The notes beneath the pieces are model-generated. The model ran no database searches. It had not been told where the DNA came from and was given only the letters and a program-made list of their open reading frames with translations. A DNA stretch of 64,000 bases, taken from Methylomonas sp. (GTDB lineage: Bacteria > Pseudomonadota > Gammaproteobacteria > Methylococcales > Methylomonadaceae). The stretch is taken from positions 1 through 64,000 of the forward strand of contig JALSJK010000072.1 in NCBI GenBank assembly GCA_026989395.1. The letters are read 5' to 3'. The translations under genes were made by a program, and so were the position numbers. Shown here in pieces: positions 1 to 8,089 of the stretch (its first letter is position 1; each line of letters begins with the position of its first letter).

Positions 1-824
1 TTATGTATGATTCTGCTGACCGTTGAATAATGCAATGAGTGATAACTGCCTATTTCTGCCAACGTATATCCTCCACTCCGATAAGCCATAACAATAGACT
101 CATTTCTATCTTTTGCTAATTTCGTATATTCCTTCAGCGTTTTAGGAATAGGTCGCTGTTGTATCTTCGGGACTTCTGCTATGTTTTTATCAAGTATTTT
201 TGTTTGAACCTGGTCAACAAACTTATCGGAACCAAGATATATTTGATTCTTAATATTCGACCACGGTGAAGGCTGTTGTACGCCATTTGCTACAAACTGA
301 ACATAGTGCTTTATGGCTGTCTTTTCAGTCTCGCCAAAGCTGTTTAATATCCATTCGCGATCAAACCAAGCTGGACACGACTCCATTCCTGCGGTGATTC
401 TATAACTACTCCAGCTCCAATTCTCTGCACTCTCTACCATTCCCGCGCGAACAGGGTTTAAAACAATGTAACGGGATAATTCCTGCAAATATTCATTCTT
501 ATCTACCAAGATGGCTTTGTAACGACCTTGAAAAACATGACCTACTCGTGAGTGCTTTCGATTAAACCTTTGAGTATAAACGCCATTTAGATAGCGCATC
601 CCTTTTGATAAATTTGCATCAGGGGTTTCAATCAATAAGTGATAGTGATTTGTCATTTGGCACCATGAGTGAACTGACCAATTAAATAAGTCACAACATT
701 CACCCAGCACTGTCATGTAAAGGTCTCGATCCTCGTCATCCAGATAAATAGCTTCACGACCATTACCTCTGGAAGTAATGTGATACAAAGCCCCTGCAAA
801 TTCTATTCTAAGTGGTCGCGCCAT
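1..824 (-). CDS. REP-associated (Y1, HUH-type) transposase, copy 1, partial at C-terminus
   Basis: The gene reads from ATG at 824 and runs off the window edge, lacking only the last few codons (16 bases by comparison with the full copy at 5054-5893). The product starts MARPLRIEFAGALYHITSRG, typical of TnpA_REP/Y1 transposases. It has the HUH metal-binding motif (NHYHLLIETP) and the likely catalytic Tyr in RYIVLNPVRA, followed by a C-terminal helix-turn-helix region. Such enzymes cut and join single-stranded DNA at hairpins. The one difference from copy 2 is silent (Ala2, GCG versus GCA on the coding strand). Confidence 0.88.
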   Translation of the reverse strand, partial: MARPLRIEFAGALYHITSRGNGREAIYLDDEDRDLYMTVLGECCDLFNWSVHSWCQMTNHYHLLIETPDANLSKGMRYLNGVYTQRFNRKHSRVGHVFQGRYKAILVDKNEYLQELSRYIVLNPVRAGMVESAENWSWSSYRITAGMESCPAWFDREWILNSFGETEKTAIKHYVQFVANGVQQPSPWSNIKNQIYLGSDKFVDQVQTKILDKNIAEVPKIQQRPIPKTLKEYTKLAKDRNESIVMAYRSGGYTLAEIGSYHSLHYSTVSRIIH

Positions 825-877
825 AAAATAAAAATATCAGAAATCAAATATTAATGCAAAAATAAAGACCTGACCCC
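1..877 (-). mobile_element. Y1/REP-type transposase element, copy 1 (cut by window edge)
   Basis: Positions 1-883 match 5070-5952 base for base except one substitution (C at 819, T at 5888). The right terminal inverted repeat lies at 855-877; the left one falls outside the window. Near identity points to very recent duplication or gene conversion. Both copies have the same orientation and together bracket the sigma factor/xoxF segment. The 883-base match runs six bases past the right repeat, into the tandem repeats that follow it. Confidence 0.9.
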
Positions 878-939
878 TAGATTGATGACCCCTAGATTTT
901 GACCAAGACCTGACCCCTAGATTTATGACCCCTAGATTT
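866..939. repeat. Two 40-bp tandem units with four GACCCCTAGATT motifs
   Basis: Just outside the right end of transposase copy 1 the motif GACCCCTAGATT starts at 872, 887, 912 and 927. It forms two units of about 40 bp, each opening with AGACCTGACCCC. Copy 2 has only one such motif plus an inverted partner (5941-5969). The array resembles tandem remnants of the element terminus, perhaps from repeated one-ended insertions. Confidence 0.75.
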
Positions 940-1017
940 CAAAAAATACGATATTTAATTACATTTCAATGGGCTATATCAACTTTTTCTATTTTTTGTC
1001 ATGTACAGAGCAAGAGT

Positions 1018-1542
1018 TTATTTTTTCTTCTTAGGTTGTTTTCGCAAAATTTGTTCACAGAGAAGGCTAATATTAGTATCAACTTTCTGTTTATCCGAAA
1101 AAATAGGCTTGATGGGTAAGTTTGATTTCTTTGTCGGTTTTTTTACAATGATTTTTTCTTCTAATCCAGGAAATTTTGCTTTACAGGCAGGTTGAATTTT
1201 CCCGCTAAAATCATTTTGAAATGGAAAGCCGAGATCAGGAGGCAAATCACCTGTTCTTTTAACCATATCAGTGTTTAAATTTTTTGTTGGTACGGTTGAA
1301 GTAACTTCGATTGGTGTAATCAATTTATCTTCTGGTCTTGTTAGAAAAAAAAGAAGTAAAACAGCAGCAATGAAACTGGCGGCAAAGGCGAAATAATAAT
1401 TTTGTTCAGATTTTTTTTCCTGGCTTGGAGTGTTTTGGTAATACTGTTTGGCCTGTTCGAGAACCAAATTATCCAAGTCAACGGATGATCCTGTTGTTTT
1501 GGTTTTTTCGTAAATTTGATTAAGGTCTGAAGTATTATCCAC
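1018..1542 (-). CDS. Single-pass membrane protein, putative anti-sigma partner
   Basis: A 174-residue protein that begins 7 bp after the ECF sigma gene, so the two are probably co-transcribed. It has an acidic, hydrophilic N-terminal part (about 1-48), one clear transmembrane helix (about 50-68, FAFAASFIAAVLLLFFLTRP) and a Lys/Pro-rich C-terminal part ending RKQPKKKK. No ZAS zinc motif or other known domain is visible. The gene order (sigma factor, then single-pass membrane protein) is that of anti-sigma factors, and this is the only basis for the role. The expected topology would put the N-terminus in the cytoplasm and the C-terminus in the periplasm. Confidence 0.6.
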   Translation of the reverse strand: MDNTSDLNQIYEKTKTTGSSVDLDNLVLEQAKQYYQNTPSQEKKSEQNYYFAFAASFIAAVLLLFFLTRPEDKLITPIEVTSTVPTKNLNTDMVKRTGDLPPDLGFPFQNDFSGKIQPACKAKFPGLEEKIIVKKPTKKSNLPIKPIFSDKQKVDTNISLLCEQILRKQPKKKK

Positions 1543-1549
1543 GATTTTA

Positions 1550-2125
1550 TTAATTCAATTTTTGCTTGAGATGTTTACGTAACGTGTTCATTGCATAACG
1601 TAATCGGCTTTTTATAGTTTCAGCGTTAACCTGAGTAATTTCTGCAATTTCAGAAACGCTAAATCCCATTTCAAAATGCAATAAAGCGACCTCTCTTTGC
1701 GCTTCTTTCAGGCTTTTAATTGCGTTTAATAAGCATTCGGATAACTGTAACTCTAGGATCAGGCTTTCTGGCTGTAATTGCGGTTCTTTACCTATTAGCT
1801 CGGTTTCTTTAGTTAGTTGTTCCTCATAGCTGAGTAGCGATTCTTTTCCAGTTTTTCGATAATAATCGATTATCTTATTATGGGCAATACGATATAGCCA
1901 GGTTGTAAATTTTGCATCGGGACTGTAATTCCCACAGGCTCTATGAATATTAAGCCAGATATCCTGAAATAGATCCTTACTCGTTTCCTCATTACCGCAT
2001 TGTCGGAAAACAAATCGGAATAATGCATCTTTATGTCGATGATATAGTTGTTCAAAGGCAGAATAATCACCTTTTCGACAAAGCAGTTTTAATTGTTCAT
2101 CGCTTAGAATATTTACCGAATCCAT
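1550..2125 (-). CDS. ECF-type RNA polymerase sigma factor
   Basis: A 191-residue sigma-70 family protein of the extracytoplasmic function class. Region 2 spans about residues 20-95 (AFEQLYHRHKDALFRFVFRQ, then ETSKDLFQDIWLNIHRA and FTTWLYRIAHNKIIDYYRK). Region 4 spans about 130-185 with the helix-turn-helix MGFSVSEIAEITQVNAETIKSRL. Region 3 is absent, as in the class. It directs RNA polymerase to a small regulon. The membrane protein immediately downstream probably holds it inactive. The xoxF gene lies 420 bp upstream in the same orientation, but no shared promoter motif could be defined. Confidence 0.88.
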   Translation of the reverse strand: MDSVNILSDEQLKLLCRKGDYSAFEQLYHRHKDALFRFVFRQCGNEETSKDLFQDIWLNIHRACGNYSPDAKFTTWLYRIAHNKIIDYYRKTGKESLLSYEEQLTKETELIGKEPQLQPESLILELQLSECLLNAIKSLKEAQREVALLHFEMGFSVSEIAEITQVNAETIKSRLRYAMNTLRKHLKQKLN

Positions 2126-2545
2126 TTAGTAGTTTTTTACGAAAAAAGTAAGAAAGAATGTAGATATAGCGTTCAGTAGTCGGCAATCAGTTTTGAATAA
2201 TTGTAACCACTCGGCGTATTTATAGTTTCAATATCAGCAACTTATTCCAGAAGACGCCGTAAATACGTCCGTGTAGGCTTGATTGTGTTATTCATGATAC
2301 ATTCACTATACACTTTACACTTCTTCCATAAGCCACTGATATTTAATAATTTAAGTTAAATTGAATATGCTGAATAGAGTTTCGATTAATTCATTGGTTT
2401 TTCAAAAATTAAAAAACATGGTCATTTGTTCAGTTTCAAAATCAAATTTGGTTTTTTTAATATTATCTGTACCATAAATCTTACAGCTAATGTTTATTGT
2501 TAAGGCGTTCGCCAAAAAAAAATTTCAGTATGGTTTGGAGCATTG
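2126..2545. other. 420-bp gap between xoxF and the ECF sigma gene
   Basis: No open reading frame with coding character was found. The stretch 2208-2270 holds an imperfect inverted repeat (CGGCGTATTTAT near 2213 against GACGCCGTAAATACG near 2255), probably a small dispersed intergenic repeat. A T-rich run follows the xoxF stop on the minus strand (the A-run ending at 2522) without a convincing stem. The sigma-gene promoter must lie near 2126-2230, but no clear -35/-10 pair stands out. Confidence 0.4.
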
Positions 2546-4429
2546 TTAATCTGGTAATGCAAAAACAGAGAAAACTCCGCCGAGTTTTGTATAGGATGAC
2601 AAACTCCGATATGCCCCGGCGGCGCCTAATGCACAATTATCACAATCTTTATCGATATTGGCATCAGCTATAGCCAATCCTGCCCAGCCTCCTATGCCAG
2701 AATAAATTCCAACATATTGTTTGTTTTTGTATTTCCAAGTGCTTATGTTGCCAATAATGCCTGACGGGGTCTTAAAATGAAACAACTCCTTCCCCGTTTT
2801 AGCATCTATTGCTTTGAGATAACCCTCTAGGGTGCCATAAAACACAATACCGCCTGCAGTTGCTACTGAGCCGGACCAAACAGAAAAGGGTTCTTTTATG
2901 CTCCAGATAATTTTACCTGTTGCAGGGTTCCAAGCGGTAAATTGACCAAGATTTGTTGATTTATCCGGTTGTCCTGTTATGGCGTCAATGCCAGCAGGAA
3001 ACATCCTGACTGTTGCCCCTACATAGGGCTGTCCAGCAGAATATTCGACTTCAAAAGGTTCATAGTCCATACATACATGGTTTGCAGAAATATAAATCAG
3101 ACCTGTCTGTGGCGAGTAGGAAACCGGTTGCTGATTTTTACTTCCTAAGGCAGCAGGGCAAATACCTTCAGTGGTGGTATCTTCACCATTATATTCAGTA
3201 CTGTATTTAGGAACCACGTGAGGACGACCGGATTGCATATCTATATGAGTTGCCCAGTTAACCGCATGATCAAATTTTTCAGCCAGAAGTAGTTCTCCTG
3301 TCTCTCTGTCAAGGACATAGCCAAATCCATTTCGATCGAGGTGAACAAGGGTTTTTCGTTTACGACCATTGATTTTTTGGTCAATCAAGACCATTTCATT
3401 GATGCCATCATAGTCCCATTCATCATGGGGAGTCATTTGGTAAACCCATTTAACTTTACCTGTGTCAACATTTCTGGCCCAGATACTCATAGACCACTTA
3501 TTGTCTCCAGGACGTTGAACAGGATTCCATGTGCTTGGATTTCCAGATCCATAATACATTAGCTTAAGATCAGGGTCGTAGCTGTACCAACCCCAGGTTG
3601 TTCCTCCTCCGATTTTCCATTGATCCCCTTGCCAGGTATTTAAGCTGGAATTTTTCCCAACTATTGTGGTTTTTCCTTTTTCCCAGGTGGTTGTTTTTTT
3701 TGGGTCAATTAGCATATCTTCATCTGGCCCCATGCTGTATCCTTTCCAAACCAGATGGCCATCATTAATATCGTAGGCAGCAATAAAACCTCTGACACCA
3801 AATTCACCACCAGAAATGCCGGTAATCACTTTGTTGTTCATAACAACGGGAGCTTGAGTATTGGTGGCGCCCATTTTAAGGTCGCCATTTTTTACTCGCC
3901 AAATAACCCGATCTTCTTGAGTTATTTTATGATCGCTGTTACGGTCAGAAATGATTTTGTTTGCGTCGAGAGCAACTAATGTTGTATCAGCCTGTTGCAA
4001 GAATATTTTCCCCTCGGCGTAAGCAAGGCCGCGATTGACTGTATCACAACACATAATGGCAACTGTAGAATCAGCATCCTGATTTGGTTTATATTCCCAA
4101 ATAATACTTCGAGTTTTTTGGTCGATAGCATAAACAATATTCGGAAATGGTGTGTGAATATAGATAACATCATTGACAATAAGTGGCCCACCTTCATGCC
4201 CTCTTAGAACACCCGTCGAGAATGTCCAAGCTAGCTTAAGATCTTTTACGTTATTTGTATTAATCTGGTCTAATTTACTATAGCGGGTACCAGCATAATT
4301 TCCACCCCAAATGGCCCAGTTACTTGGGTTTGATATTTTTTCCTGCAAATTGGTGTTTGCAAAAATAGATTGTGAAAATAGAGCAATTAACAATAGACTT
4401 TGTGATTTATTTTTTTTTGTAGTAAACAT
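2546..4429 (-). CDS. xoxF: PQQ-dependent methanol dehydrogenase, lanthanide (XoxF) type
   Basis: A 627-residue periplasmic quinoprotein that oxidises methanol and passes electrons to a cytochrome c. A signal peptide covers about residues 1-24 (cleavage near IFA-NTN). The body is the PQQ beta-propeller: RGHEGGPL, the vicinal Cys pair C127-C128, [13 protein letters not shown] (274-286) and [11 protein letters not shown] (335-345). D339 is the likely catalytic base, and the extra Asp D341 is the residue that marks XoxF rather than MxaF and helps bind a lanthanide. Overall it resembles the XoxF5 clade. Two local oddities stand out: an insertion with an EF-hand-like loop at 162-173, and a CDNC pair at 596-599 in an Asp-rich stretch. 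An RBS (AAGGGA) lies 7 bp before the ATG. No cytochrome or xoxJ gene is adjacent, so it stands alone on a segment bracketed by transposase copies. Confidence 0.92.
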   Translation of the reverse strand: MFTTKKNKSQSLLLIALFSQSIFANTNLQEKISNPSNWAIWGGNYAGTRYSKLDQINTNNVKDLKLAWTFSTGVLRGHEGGPLIVNDVIYIHTPFPNIVYAIDQKTRSIIWEYKPNQDADSTVAIMCCDTVNRGLAYAEGKIFLQQADTTLVALDANKIISDRNSDHKITQEDRVIWRVKNGDLKMGATNTQAPVVMNNKVITGISGGEFGVRGFIAAYDINDGHLVWKGYSMGPDEDMLIDPKKTTTWEKGKTTIVGKNSSLNTWQGDQWKIGGGTTWGWYSYDPDLKLMYYGSGNPSTWNPVQRPGDNKWSMSIWARNVDTGKVKWVYQMTPHDEWDYDGINEMVLIDQKINGRKRKTLVHLDRNGFGYVLDRETGELLLAEKFDHAVNWATHIDMQSGRPHVVPKYSTEYNGEDTTTEGICPAALGSKNQQPVSYSPQTGLIYISANHVCMDYEPFEVEYSAGQPYVGATVRMFPAGIDAITGQPDKSTNLGQFTAWNPATGKIIWSIKEPFSVWSGSVATAGGIVFYGTLEGYLKAIDAKTGKELFHFKTPSGIIGNISTWKYKNKQYVGIYSGIGGWAGLAIADANIDKDCDNCALGAAGAYRSLSSYTKLGGVFSVFALPD

Positions 4430-4657
4430 TTAGATTTCCCTTGTTTGATTAATAGTGAATCTGCTGAATAAATTTCAGCGAGCTATGTTATAAACGTAGG
4501 AATCAAAAAAAAGGGTTAAATAATTTGGTATTTTTTTGCGGTTGGGATGAGGGCGGGCTTAAAGGGAATGTGATAGAAAAAATTGATATCCAATTTCTGT
4601 TATAAGTTCTCCATTATTCTGACGCACATAACGCACCAGATAAATGATATTTTTGTT

Positions 4658-5002
4658 TCATTCAAGTACAAGAGGCAATTCGATGAAAGTTTGATCGTTT
4701 AATTTGAAGCAGCGCAGCTCTAGCACTCCTTTGGTATTTAAAGAAATTATACTGTTTACGGTCAAAAATACCTCACTACATTCATAATAATTGATTTGCA
4801 TTCAGTATGTTACAGAATGTCAAAAGTGCATTTTTCAGCGTAAACAGTATATTAAATACAAGGCGTCAGGATAACAAACCATGTCTATATCTGATTGGAA
4901 AGGTGTCGCTGGGCCATTGGGGTGAGAGTGATAAATAGCAATCAGATCTTCGTTATTTTCTCGAAGTTTTGCCAGTGTTGCAATTTGTTGTTTTGGATCA
5001 AA
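4658..5002 (-). pseudogene. Remnant of M67/JAMM (Mov34/MPN) metallopeptidase gene
   Basis: Read from 5002 leftwards, the frame gives FDPKQQIATLAKLRENNEDL and then IYHSHPNGPATPFQSDID, the JAMM zinc motif (HSHP...S..D) of CysO-cysteine peptidase/desampylase-type enzymes. The N-terminal half is missing; the frame abuts the repeats beside transposase copy 2. A 101-bp TA-flanked element (4749-4851) interrupts the rest. Removing it with one TA joins ...YPDALYLI to ISLNTKGVLELRCF and runs in frame to a TGA at 4658, ending TFIELPLVLE. The gene therefore carries at least two disruptions and cannot be functional. Confidence 0.8.
4749..4851. mobile_element. IS630/Tc1-like MITE, about 100 bp, TA-flanked
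   Basis: Perfect 13-bp inverted repeats lie at 4749-4761 (TATACTGTTTACG) and 4839-4851, with TA at both outer ends, as expected for insertion at a TA dinucleotide with TA duplication (IS630/mariner group). There is no coding capacity. Taking out the element and one TA exactly restores the peptidase reading frame, which is strong evidence that this is an insertion. A full-length IS630-type parent is expected elsewhere in the genome. Confidence 0.8.
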
Positions 5003-5004
5003 CC

Positions 5005-5048
5005 ACCGGGGTCATGAACCACCGGGGTCACATGAACCACCGGGGTCA
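5005..5048. repeat. Three ACCGGGGTCA motifs at the left end of copy 2
   Basis: ACCGGGGTCA starts at 5005, 5021 and 5039, separated by short TGAACC-type linkers. The last copy merges into the left terminal inverted repeat of the transposase element. The motif differs from the right-end array (GACCCCTAGATT) outside the shared GGGGTCA/TGACCCC core. This suggests that core plus a few flanking bases picked up at different insertion sites. Confidence 0.65.
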
Positions 5049-5946
5049 GGTCTTTATTTTTGCATCGCATTATGTATGATTCTGCTGACCGTTGAATAAT
5101 GCAATGAGTGATAACTGCCTATTTCTGCCAACGTATATCCTCCACTCCGATAAGCCATAACAATAGACTCATTTCTATCTTTTGCTAATTTCGTATATTC
5201 CTTCAGCGTTTTAGGAATAGGTCGCTGTTGTATCTTCGGGACTTCTGCTATGTTTTTATCAAGTATTTTTGTTTGAACCTGGTCAACAAACTTATCGGAA
5301 CCAAGATATATTTGATTCTTAATATTCGACCACGGTGAAGGCTGTTGTACGCCATTTGCTACAAACTGAACATAGTGCTTTATGGCTGTCTTTTCAGTCT
5401 CGCCAAAGCTGTTTAATATCCATTCGCGATCAAACCAAGCTGGACACGACTCCATTCCTGCGGTGATTCTATAACTACTCCAGCTCCAATTCTCTGCACT
5501 CTCTACCATTCCCGCGCGAACAGGGTTTAAAACAATGTAACGGGATAATTCCTGCAAATATTCATTCTTATCTACCAAGATGGCTTTGTAACGACCTTGA
5601 AAAACATGACCTACTCGTGAGTGCTTTCGATTAAACCTTTGAGTATAAACGCCATTTAGATAGCGCATCCCTTTTGATAAATTTGCATCAGGGGTTTCAA
5701 TCAATAAGTGATAGTGATTTGTCATTTGGCACCATGAGTGAACTGACCAATTAAATAAGTCACAACATTCACCCAGCACTGTCATGTAAAGGTCTCGATC
5801 CTCGTCATCCAGATAAATAGCTTCACGACCATTACCTCTGGAAGTAATGTGATACAAAGCCCCTGCAAATTCTATTCTAAGTGGTCGTGCCATAAAATAA
5901 AAATATCAGAAATCAAATATTAATGCAAAAATAAAGACCTGACCCC
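5042..5946 (-). mobile_element. Y1/REP-type transposase element, copy 2 (complete, 905 bp)
   Basis: A complete element bounded by perfect 23-bp inverted repeats at 5042-5064 and 5924-5946 (core GGGGTCAGGTCTTTA). It encloses one transposase gene. Long perfect terminal repeats are unusual for Y1 enzymes, which normally act on short subterminal hairpins. It truncates a JAMM peptidase gene on its left and a MASE1 gene on its right. Confidence 0.85.
5054..5893 (-). CDS. REP-associated (Y1, HUH-type) transposase, copy 2
   Basis: Intact 279-residue transposase, the full-length counterpart of the copy at the window start. The Y1 domain covers about residues 1-150, with the HUH motif in TNHYHLLIETP and Tyr in RYIVLNPVRAGMV. 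The C-terminal part (about 225-279) carries a helix-turn-helix of DnaA-like character (GGYTLAEIGSYHSLHYSTVS). The stop codon lies within the left inverted repeat. Near identity of the two copies implies recent activity. Third-copy remains after serS share the last 52 codons. Confidence 0.92.
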   Translation of the reverse strand: MARPLRIEFAGALYHITSRGNGREAIYLDDEDRDLYMTVLGECCDLFNWSVHSWCQMTNHYHLLIETPDANLSKGMRYLNGVYTQRFNRKHSRVGHVFQGRYKAILVDKNEYLQELSRYIVLNPVRAGMVESAENWSWSSYRITAGMESCPAWFDREWILNSFGETEKTAIKHYVQFVANGVQQPSPWSNIKNQIYLGSDKFVDQVQTKILDKNIAEVPKIQQRPIPKTLKEYTKLAKDRNESIVMAYRSGGYTLAEIGSYHSLHYSTVSRIIHNAMQK

Positions 5947-5969
5947 TAGATTCATTTTATCTAGGGGTC
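5941..5969. repeat. REP-like hairpin at the right end of copy 2
   Basis: GACCCCTAGA at 5941-5950 pairs perfectly with TCTAGGGGTC at 5960-5969 across a 9-base A/T loop. The hairpin overlaps the last bases of the element's right inverted repeat and includes the stop of the truncated MASE1 frame. Hairpins of this kind are the usual substrates of REP-associated transposases. Confidence 0.7.
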
Positions 5970-6427
5970 TGAATATTTACAAATAATGAGCTAATAGGTT
6001 GTAAAACTAAAGTAATAATAAGTATTAATCCTACTATATCCTTTAGTTGCTTTAGTGACTTATCCAATTTAAAAAAATTAAATAAAATAACACCAATAAA
6101 GGATTCTAAACTATTAATAGCACCAATACACATTGCGGAGAGTGGTGTTATCCCTGCATCTAAAGCCAAAAAAAATTGCCCAAGCAATACTCCAACCCAT
6201 ATAGCTTTTCCATAGATAAGCATAGCCGCTAAAGCAAAACCTTCAGGTATAAAATAAACAATCGTAACAATATTATTTTCTTGTGAAAGAAGGAGGCTCA
6301 GTTTCCCAGTGATAAAATAAATTACTGCAAGCGTAATAGTTTTATAAAGACATAAAAAAAACTGGGGATAGAAATTGCAATCCTTACTTCCAAAAAAATG
6401 ACATATCCTATAAAAACCAGTGGGCAT
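5957..6427 (-). pseudogene. Truncated MASE1-domain membrane sensor
   Basis: The frame encodes several hydrophobic helices with the pattern of the MASE1 sensor domain (ITLAVIYFITGKLSLLL, then VYFIPEGFALAAMLIYGKAI and VGVLLGQFFLAL). MASE1 usually precedes GGDEF/EAL or histidine kinase domains. Here it stops at the end of transposase copy 2, where the last codons come from element sequence (NIQTPR). The first 30 or so residues do not look like MASE1 and may lie upstream of the true start. No output domain remains, so the gene is almost surely inactive. Confidence 0.65.
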
Positions 6428-6549
6428 AAGTATAGATAGACCTGAGTTATTTAGCTACGATATGGCCGCGTTCAGGTAGCAAGTGTACCACCTACTAATT
6501 TGATTCCAGATTTCCGAGCAAAAGCCTCGGCTAGAACTATCAGCCATCA

Positions 6550-6722
6550 GGGTCAAGTCTTTATTTTTGCATAGCATTATGTAAGATTTTGCTGACCTCT
6601 GAATAATGTAATGAGTGATAACTGCCTATTTCTGCCAACGTATATCCTCCACTCCGATTAGCCATGACAACAGACTCATTCCTATCTTTTGCTAATTTCG
6701 TATATTCCTTCAGCGTTTTAGA
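6550..6722 (-). mobile_element. Decayed third transposase copy (3' end only)
   Basis: About 173 bp match the left end and gene 3' end of the complete copy (5044-5217) with scattered substitutions. The match starts in the left inverted repeat and ends where the serS downstream region begins. The frame from 6722 to the stop at 6561 gives KTLKEYTKLAKDRNESVVM and on to NAMQK, the transposase C-terminal helix-turn-helix. It is older than the other two copies. The longer open frame running to 6845 is a chimera with antisense serS sequence. Confidence 0.85.
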
Positions 6723-6750
6723 AACAAGCTTGGTAGTTACAAAATATTTA

Positions 6751-8025
6751 TTAAGAAATACTGCCCATCCCTCCCATATAAGCCACCAAGACTTCCGGCA
6801 CAGTAATGCTGCCATCTTCATTCTGATAATTTTCCATAATTGCAATTAAAGTTCGCCCCGCAGCCAGACCAGAACCATTCAAGGTATGTACTAATTCCGG
6901 CTTTCCTGTTTCTGAATTACGCCAGCGGGCTTGTAAACGCCGCGCCTGAAAGTCCTTGAAATTGCTGCAAGACGAAATTTCCCGATAAGTATTCTGACTG
7001 GGTAGCCAAACTTCAAGATCGTAGGTTTTACTGGATGAAAACCCGGTATCCCCAGAACAAAGCAATACTTTTCGATAGGGAAGTTGCAGTTTTTTTAGAA
7101 TATTCTCCGCATGGCTCGTTAAATCTTCATGTGCCTGCACAGAATTTTCCGGTTTGACAATTTGCACCAGTTCGACTTTTTCAAATTGATGCTGCCTGAT
7201 CATCCCTCTGACATCCTTGCCATAAGCGCCTGCCTCACTTCTAAAGCAAGGAGTATGACAAACAAATTTTAAAGGCATTTCGTTGCTATCAACAATAACA
7301 TCCCTGACAATATTGGTTACTGGAACTTCAGCCGTTGGTATCAAGAAAAAAGCGGGATCGTTTTCAACTTTAAATAAATCCTGCTCAAACTTGGGGAGCT
7401 GTCCCGTTCCGTACAAGGAATCTGAATTCGCCAAATACGGCACATAAGTTTCACTATAGCCATGTTCGGTAATATGGGTATCCAGCATGAATTGAATGAT
7501 CGCTCGCTGTAATCTGGCCAATGCTCCTTTTAACACCACAAATCTGGCGCTGGCGATTTTTGCGCCCAATTCAAAATCCATGCCTTGGCACTGCGTCCCT
7601 AAATCGACATGATCCTTAACCGGAAATGAAAACTCTGGCTTTTCGCCCCATGTGGAAATTTCAATATTATCTTCTTCATTTTTCCCTTCCGGTACCTCTT
7701 CATCCAGAAAATTAGGAATTCCCGTCATCAGCTCATTAATTTTGGCCTGAATTTCACCCAGTTCAGTTTCAGCAGCTTTTAACTGATCACCCAAATTTTG
7801 CACTTCATCCAACAAAGGTTGAATATCTTCGCCTTTCGCTTTAGCCTGACCAATCGCTTTTGAACGCGTGTTCCTTTCATTTTGCAGTTCCTGAGTCTTG
7901 ACCTGAATCTCTTTCCGACGAGCTTCCAATGTTTGATAAGTACCGGCGTCAAAATCAAAACCGCGCCTGGCTAATTGTTGTTGCACATATTCCAGATCAG
8001 ATCTGAATAAACAGGGGTCTAACAT
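6751..8025 (-). CDS. serS: Seryl-tRNA synthetase
   Basis: A 424-residue class II aminoacyl-tRNA synthetase that charges tRNA-Ser and feeds tRNA-Sec where present. The N-terminal coiled-coil arm lies at about residues 27-105 ([20 protein letters not shown]...). Motif 2 is in [21 protein letters not shown], and motif 3 is [18 protein letters not shown] near the end. It is the last gene of an orn-crcB-serS run on the minus strand. Its stop lies 28 bp from a decayed transposase fragment, and the tail (YMGGMGSIS) may have been shaped by that event, though all catalytic motifs are intact. Confidence 0.95.
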   Translation of the reverse strand: MLDPCLFRSDLEYVQQQLARRGFDFDAGTYQTLEARRKEIQVKTQELQNERNTRSKAIGQAKAKGEDIQPLLDEVQNLGDQLKAAETELGEIQAKINELMTGIPNFLDEEVPEGKNEEDNIEISTWGEKPEFSFPVKDHVDLGTQCQGMDFELGAKIASARFVVLKGALARLQRAIIQFMLDTHITEHGYSETYVPYLANSDSLYGTGQLPKFEQDLFKVENDPAFFLIPTAEVPVTNIVRDVIVDSNEMPLKFVCHTPCFRSEAGAYGKDVRGMIRQHQFEKVELVQIVKPENSVQAHEDLTSHAENILKKLQLPYRKVLLCSGDTGFSSSKTYDLEVWLPSQNTYREISSCSNFKDFQARRLQARWRNSETGKPELVHTLNGSGLAAGRTLIAIMENYQNEDGSITVPEVLVAYMGGMGSIS

Positions 8026-8089
8026 AATATTTTTTTACCTTATAGAATTAACAGTAAGAAAACTGCTTTTTTAAAATCACAAACAAAAA

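Noticed and set aside
4560-4657. Open stretch after the JAMM remnant stop (IIYLVRYVRQNNGELITEIG)
   Set aside because: It looks somewhat coding and is in frame after the TGA, but no start or family is visible; it could be part of a lost gene, so it is not annotated.
5005-5048. Short regularly spaced repeats resembling a small CRISPR
   Set aside because: Only three 10-bp motifs with 6-8 bp linkers, and the last merges into the transposon end.
6480-6548. Minus-strand fragment VLAEAFARKSGIKLVGGTLA
   Set aside because: Too short and without family match; may be debris of a deleted gene near the third transposase remnant.
6561-6845. 94-codon minus-strand open frame beside serS
   Set aside because: Its 3' 54 codons are a decayed transposase end and the rest is antisense to serS; it is a chimera, listed only as an element remnant.
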